A DNA stretch of 25,252 nt, from IMG/VR virus record IMGVR_UViG_3300035698_002476, positions 1 through 25,252 of that record; one strand, given 5' to 3'. The notes beneath the pieces are model-generated. The model saw nothing but the letters and a program-made list of their open reading frames with translations, searched no databases and was not told the origin of the DNA. Origin of the DNA: a virus. Below are positions 21,982 to 25,252 of this stretch, piece by piece (the stretch's first letter is position 1; every line of letters starts with the position of its first letter). Both the position numbers and the translations under genes were made by a program.

Positions 21982-23166
21982 ATGGCAGGAGTTACGCCTG
22001 ATGGACGCTTTGAGATTCTGCGCCTGGAGGACGTGCGCCAGCTCCAGGCAGACGACATCCGCGACACGCTTGGCGACGATGTTCGCCTCGGCGCTGACAG
22101 CGTATTGGGCCAGGTGCTCGACGCTGGCGCGGTGCAGATCGCGTCATTGTGGGAGGCGCTCGGGGAGCTGGCCACAGCGCTCGACCCCGACCAAGCTCCT
22201 GGCGAGCTACTCGATGGCATCGTAGCGCTGTCGAGCGTGACGTCGCGTCAAGGCGCGCAGGCCAGCTTTGGTGCCGTGACGCTGACGGGCACAGGCAACA
22301 CGATTGTACCAGCGGGCGCGCGCATTCGAGGCGCGGCGTCATCTGTAGTTGTGGAGACGGTGGAGACGGTAACCATTAGCGGCCCTGTCGTCGTCGGCGT
22401 GCGCGCGCTTGCGACGGGCCCGCTCATCGTGCCTGCGGGAGACCTGACGGCGATCGTGACGCCCTATGCAGGTTGGACAGGTGTCACTAACGTCGTGGCG
22501 CTGACGACCGGGCGCGACGTCGAGCTTGACCCGCAGCTGCGCGCACGGCGCGAGTCGAGCGCAGCTGTCACAGGTGGAGGGACCGACCCCGCGCTGCGCG
22601 CCGCGCTGCTGGAGGTTGCGACCGTGCAGCAGGTCGTCGTCATCAGCAACCGATCGCCTGCGGCGCTGCCCAGCGGCCAGCCGCCGCACAGCGTGCGCGC
22701 GATCATCTATCCCGACAGCGCAGATCCCGCAGTGGAAACGCTGGTCGCGCGCGCGCTCGCAGGTGCGCGCGGCGCGCGTGGGGGGATCAGGGTCTGGGGG
22801 ACTGACGAGGTCGCAACCGTGACGCTCTCCAGCGGCCAGGAGTTTGACGTCGCGTGGGACTACGCCGACGCGATCGGCGTCTGGGTCAGCGTCGTCTTGA
22901 CGATTGGCGCGCTCGCACCTGATGACGTCGCCGCTCAGGTGGAGGCCGCGATCAGCGCGTACCTTGGGGAGCTGTTGATCGGCGAGGACGTGCGACCGCT
23001 GCGCATCGCGCAAGCGGTTCAGGCGATCAGCGAGGAGATTCTAGACGCCGTCATTACGCTTGGCACGGCGCCGACGCCTGTGGGCACGACGGCGATCGTC
23101 ATTGACGAGGACGAGATCGGAATCTTGGGGGCGAGCAATGCGATCGTCGTCACGGTGACGCCATGA
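21982..23166 (+). CDS. Baseplate wedge protein J-like
   Basis: ATG 21982 follows GGAGG by 8 bases and gives 394 residues; an in-frame extension to 21892 is inside the previous gene. The protein shows the baseplate J-like pattern: TLTGTGNTIVPAGARIRGA, GPLIVPAGDLTAIVTPYAGWTGVTNVVAL, GRDVELDPQLRARRESSA, then ALAGARGARGGIRVWGTDEVATV and LGELLIGEDVRPLRIAQAVQAISEE. Together with gp25-like and DUF2612-like proteins it completes a contractile-tail baseplate. It overlaps the next gene by 4 bases. Confidence 0.9.
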   Translation: MAGVTPDGRFEILRLEDVRQLQADDIRDTLGDDVRLGADSVLGQVLDAGAVQIASLWEALGELATALDPDQAPGELLDGIVALSSVTSRQGAQASFGAVTLTGTGNTIVPAGARIRGAASSVVVETVETVTISGPVVVGVRALATGPLIVPAGDLTAIVTPYAGWTGVTNVVALTTGRDVELDPQLRARRESSAAVTGGGTDPALRAALLEVATVQQVVVISNRSPAALPSGQPPHSVRAIIYPDSADPAVETLVARALAGARGARGGIRVWGTDEVATVTLSSGQEFDVAWDYADAIGVWVSVVLTIGALAPDDVAAQVEAAISAYLGELLIGEDVRPLRIAQAVQAISEEILDAVITLGTAPTPVGTTAIVIDEDEIGILGASNAIVVTVTP

Positions 23167-23729
23167 GCGCGGGCTATCGTGACGATGTCGAGGCGCGCGC
23201 GCGCGCGATTCTCATCAGCTCGCTGCACCAGCCGCGCATCATCGCGCTGGTGGAGGCGACCGCGCGCCGCGTGCAGGAGTTGGAGGACGCCGCACTTGAC
23301 CTGCGCCTGGTGCTCGACCTCGATGACGCGACGGGCGGCTGGCTTGATCGCCTCGGTCGCATCGTGGGCGAGGCGCGCGAGGGACTAGATGATCAGACCT
23401 ATCGGCGCTTTGTGCGCGCGCGCTTGGCGATCAATCGCAGTGAGGGTGGCGTTGAGGAGCTGTTGTCGATCGGGCGCGCGCTGTCAGGTGGAGTTGCGCT
23501 TTACCATCCCGCCCATCCCGCTGGGTATCAGCTGACACTCGTGACGCCGACGCCATCACCTGCTAGCCTAGATGCGAGACTGCGCCAGCGCATCGAGGAC
23601 GCGACTGCATCAGGGGTCGGCGTCGCGCTCATCATAGGAGCACCCAATGCAGACGCGATCTTTAGACTTGATGTATCGACTATGCCCGATGCTGGCGATG
23701 CTGGCGACGGCATGCCTCGCGCCGTCTGA
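23163..23729 (+). CDS. Baseplate wedge protein (DUF2612-like / gpI-like)
   Basis: The 188-residue protein follows the J-like gene as expected for gpI or DUF2612. It contains LEDAALDLRLVLDLDDATGGWLDRLGRIVGEAREGLDDQTYRRFVRARLAINRSEGGVEELLSIGRAL, the conserved LD-x-x-G-x-x-L-D-x-x-G-x-I-V-G-x-x-R-x-G segment. The last residues overlap no other gene; a 64-base A/C-rich gap follows. Confidence 0.85.
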   Translation: MSAGYRDDVEARARAILISSLHQPRIIALVEATARRVQELEDAALDLRLVLDLDDATGGWLDRLGRIVGEAREGLDDQTYRRFVRARLAINRSEGGVEELLSIGRALSGGVALYHPAHPAGYQLTLVTPTPSPASLDARLRQRIEDATASGVGVALIIGAPNADAIFRLDVSTMPDAGDAGDGMPRAV

Positions 23730-23793
23730 TGTCGCCCCCTCAAGCGAAGCGATCGCCCCAACCAACCAACCTCTGCACCAAGGCGTGCGCATC

Positions 23794-24219
23794 ATGGCCG
23801 ACACGAAACCTACCCTCAATGTACGCTGGGCGCTGACGCCAGCGGCTGCATCTGATGTCTTGGACCCGAGCGCGCAGCGAGCAGCTGGGTGGACCGAGAA
23901 TTCACCTTTGCCATATAACAATCTCAACTACCTACTTCAAAGTGTAGGCGAGTTTGCACACTTCAATTCTAGGGCGCTCGGGCCAACTAATGACATGCTG
24001 ACACTTACAGCGGTCAATGGTCACGTGGACCTCATCAGTGATCCCGCTAACCTAGCGGCAGGCGATCGTCAAGAATATCGTCATGTCGCGACAGGGACAA
24101 ACGTGCCCTCACGCTGGTCATCTGATCAGATCAACGGGCGCGATTCTTGGATCCTGGGTGAGCCGGAAGCCGTTGGATTGGCCGTGATAACTTCGTGGAT
24201 GACACGCGTCAGCTGGTGA
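23794..24219 (+). CDS. Tail fibre-like protein, N-terminal part (apparently frame-disrupted)
   Basis: ATG 23794 follows an A/C-rich leader (CCCCAACCAACCAACC...) and gives 141 residues; a GTG 9 bases earlier is also in frame. The sequence NVRWALTPAAASDVLDPSAQRAAGWTENSPLPYNNLNYLLQSVGEFAHFNSRAL resembles N-termini of phage tail fibres. The final part (about WILGEPEAVGLAVITSWMTRVSW) looks out of character, while the -1 frame from 24162 reads SRWIGRDNFVDDTRQLVKMGAVFRLRIPSG. This suggests that a single fibre gene has been split by an indel or is read by frameshifting. AT content rises here. Confidence 0.6.
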   Translation: MADTKPTLNVRWALTPAAASDVLDPSAQRAAGWTENSPLPYNNLNYLLQSVGEFAHFNSRALGPTNDMLTLTAVNGHVDLISDPANLAAGDRQEYRHVATGTNVPSRWSSDQINGRDSWILGEPEAVGLAVITSWMTRVSW

Positions 24220-24575
24220 AGATGGGCGCTGTCTTCCGGTTGCGCATCCCCTCGGGCTTAGTGGCCGATCTGGTGGACGGCCTCAATTGTGTGAGCGCCA
24301 CGATCAATCTAGGCGAGGACGCAATTGATCTAGCGTGGGATGAGGCAATTACAGTTAATCGAATTATGGTCACGATGAAACCTGTCCGGAATGGCGCGGG
24401 CGTGCGTCAAGCTGCAAATGAGCAGGGATGGACCTTTGCCGCCGAGGCTTACGCGTCTGGTGTGCGCATCAGGCCGTACTTTTTCAACGGAACTAATTTT
24501 GATGATGTGGTGGATGATTGGGTCGCTCCAGCGCGCGCCGATTGGAACGTTGAGATTATGGTCACAGTCTACTGA
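24195..24575 (+). CDS. Tail fibre-like protein, C-terminal part (second frame)
   Basis: The frame is open from 24162 and can start at GTG 24195, but no ribosome binding site is seen before 24195, 24216 or 24222. It encodes up to 137 residues (126 from 24195) with VKMGAVFRLRIPSGLVADLVDGLNCVSATINL, then beta-rich parts ending WNVEIMVTVY. It is in the -1 frame relative to the preceding gene, so it is best read as the continuation of that fibre protein. Base composition is clearly more AT-rich than most of the window. Confidence 0.55.
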   Translation: MDDTRQLVKMGAVFRLRIPSGLVADLVDGLNCVSATINLGEDAIDLAWDEAITVNRIMVTMKPVRNGAGVRQAANEQGWTFAAEAYASGVRIRPYFFNGTNFDDVVDDWVAPARADWNVEIMVTVY

Positions 24576-24583
24576 GGTGCGCA

Positions 24584-24976
24584 ATGACGACTACCACGGC
24601 GCAAGCGCGCCAGATCCAAGGGCAGATCTCAAACCGCGCGCCCAGCATGACGCAGCAGGGCGCGTTGATTACAGCTCCGACTGCTGCGCCCACGCTGCTG
24701 ACAGACGGCGTGAGCTTGCTTGACGCGACCTCACGCAGCGCGGTCAAGGCCGTGCTGGCGATCAAGCTGGTCGACGCCACAAGCGTCGACATCGTTGTCT
24801 GGGGACTACTGGGCGGCGTCGGGTGGGTGGCGCTTGAGGGCGGCGCGCGCGCGGCGATCACATCGAGCTGGTCACAGATTTTCGCAAGCGGCGCGCTCAC
24901 TCGCGCCTACCTCCAGATCACGGCCACAGATGGCACCGTGGAGGCCTATGTGGGGCCGTGCGGGGTGAACGCGTGA
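24584..24976 (+). CDS. Hypothetical tail-region protein
   Basis: The 130-residue protein starts at an ATG with GAGGTG just upstream. It is rich in Ala, Thr and Gln at the N-terminus and has VDIVVWGLLGGVGWVALEGGARAAITSSWSQIF and TDGTVEAYVGPCG, a pattern that suggests a beta-rich virion or fibre-tip protein. No family is recognised. The stop overlaps the next gene by 4 bases (GTGA). Confidence 0.65.
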   Translation: MTTTTAQARQIQGQISNRAPSMTQQGALITAPTAAPTLLTDGVSLLDATSRSAVKAVLAIKLVDATSVDIVVWGLLGGVGWVALEGGARAAITSSWSQIFASGALTRAYLQITATDGTVEAYVGPCGVNA

Positions 24977-25252
24977 GCAATGGATATTTTGATGGTAGCG
25001 GATTTTTCCCAGCTCAGCCCTCAAGCGCTGAGATCGTGTCGTCCTACGGCTGGGATAACGACCTGAGCGCATTGCCCGCGCTGACATATGACGCCGCACT
25101 GTCGACCGACGTCACGGAGGCGCAGATGCGCGCGGGCCTGTCAGTGGTTGGCGGCGCGATCCGCTTCGACCTGACGGCGATGCGCGCAGCTGGCGCGGGC
25201 TCAGGGCCGACCGCTAGGGGAATCATGTGGATTGACGCCGCCCCGCTTGGAC
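24973..25252 (+). CDS. Hypothetical tail-region protein (partial, runs off the end)
   Basis: A GTG at 24973 overlaps the preceding stop (GTGA), the usual coupling in this genome, and the frame is open to the window end (93 full codons). The N-terminus reads SNGYFDGSGFFPAQPSSAEIVSSYGWDNDL, followed by a segment with AQMRAGLSVVGGAIRFDL. The function is unknown; given position, a fibre or virion-associated protein is likely. Confidence 0.55.
   Translation, partial: MSNGYFDGSGFFPAQPSSAEIVSSYGWDNDLSALPALTYDAALSTDVTEAQMRAGLSVVGGAIRFDLTAMRAAGAGSGPTARGIMWIDAAPLG

Noticed and set aside
23647-23793. Upstream extension of the fibre gene with a lipoprotein-like signal (MLAMLATACLAP)
   Set aside because: It overlaps the end of the DUF2612-like gene in another frame, and the ATG at 23794 has the C/A-rich leader typical of this genome; a lipobox in a fibre protein is not expected.

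Overview
This window is a contiguous piece of a GC-rich, tailed double-stranded DNA phage genome with a contractile tail (myovirus morphology). It could be a free phage or a prophage; no integrase, host gene or attachment site is visible. Every supported gene is on the plus strand, and neighbouring genes mostly overlap by 4-8 bases (ATGA, TGATG and similar junctions), so long translationally coupled operons are likely. The host cannot be named from the sequence. Strong codon bias to G/C in third positions and very frequent GCGC/GCGCGC strings suggest a high-GC bacterial host.

Region 1 (1-1446): the tail end of an upstream gene, a short intergenic region, a small hypothetical gene, a helix-turn-helix protein that is the best candidate for the small terminase subunit, and a ParB-like N-terminal domain protein.

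Region 2 (1443-4689): a complete 7-deazaguanine DNA modification cassette. In gene order it is a DpdA-like transglycosylase, QueC, QueD, QueE and FolE. FolE, QueD, QueE and QueC convert GTP to preQ0, and DpdA is expected to exchange guanine in DNA for the deazapurine. All genes overlap. The cassette lies directly between the packaging-related genes and the large terminase, so the phage very probably carries modified guanine in its DNA, which protects against host restriction. No QueF-like reductase and no Gat-QueC fusion is present, so dPreQ0 is the simplest predicted product.

Region 3 (4686-12293): packaging and head module: large terminase, DUF1073-type portal, Mu F-like minor head protein, DUF2213-type protease fused to an acidic scaffold-like region, a two-repeat decoration (cement) protein and a DUF2184-type major capsid protein. 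The few non-coding gaps of the late operon begin here and contain strong GC hairpins and A/C-rich leaders.

Region 4 (12372-17362): neck and tail module: a conserved small protein, DUF4054-type adaptor, tail-completion proteins, tail terminator, DUF3383-type sheath, DUF3277-type tube, and a tail assembly chaperone with a textbook programmed -1 frameshift signal (CCCTTTA plus a hairpin 6 bases downstream).

Region 5 (17366-25252): tape measure, baseplate hub, plug, spike and wedge proteins (gp25-like, J-like, DUF2612-type), then a more AT-rich tail-fibre region in which one fibre gene appears to be split between two frames, followed by two unrecognised genes, the last cut off by the window end. 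No lysis, replication, tRNA or integration genes are seen.
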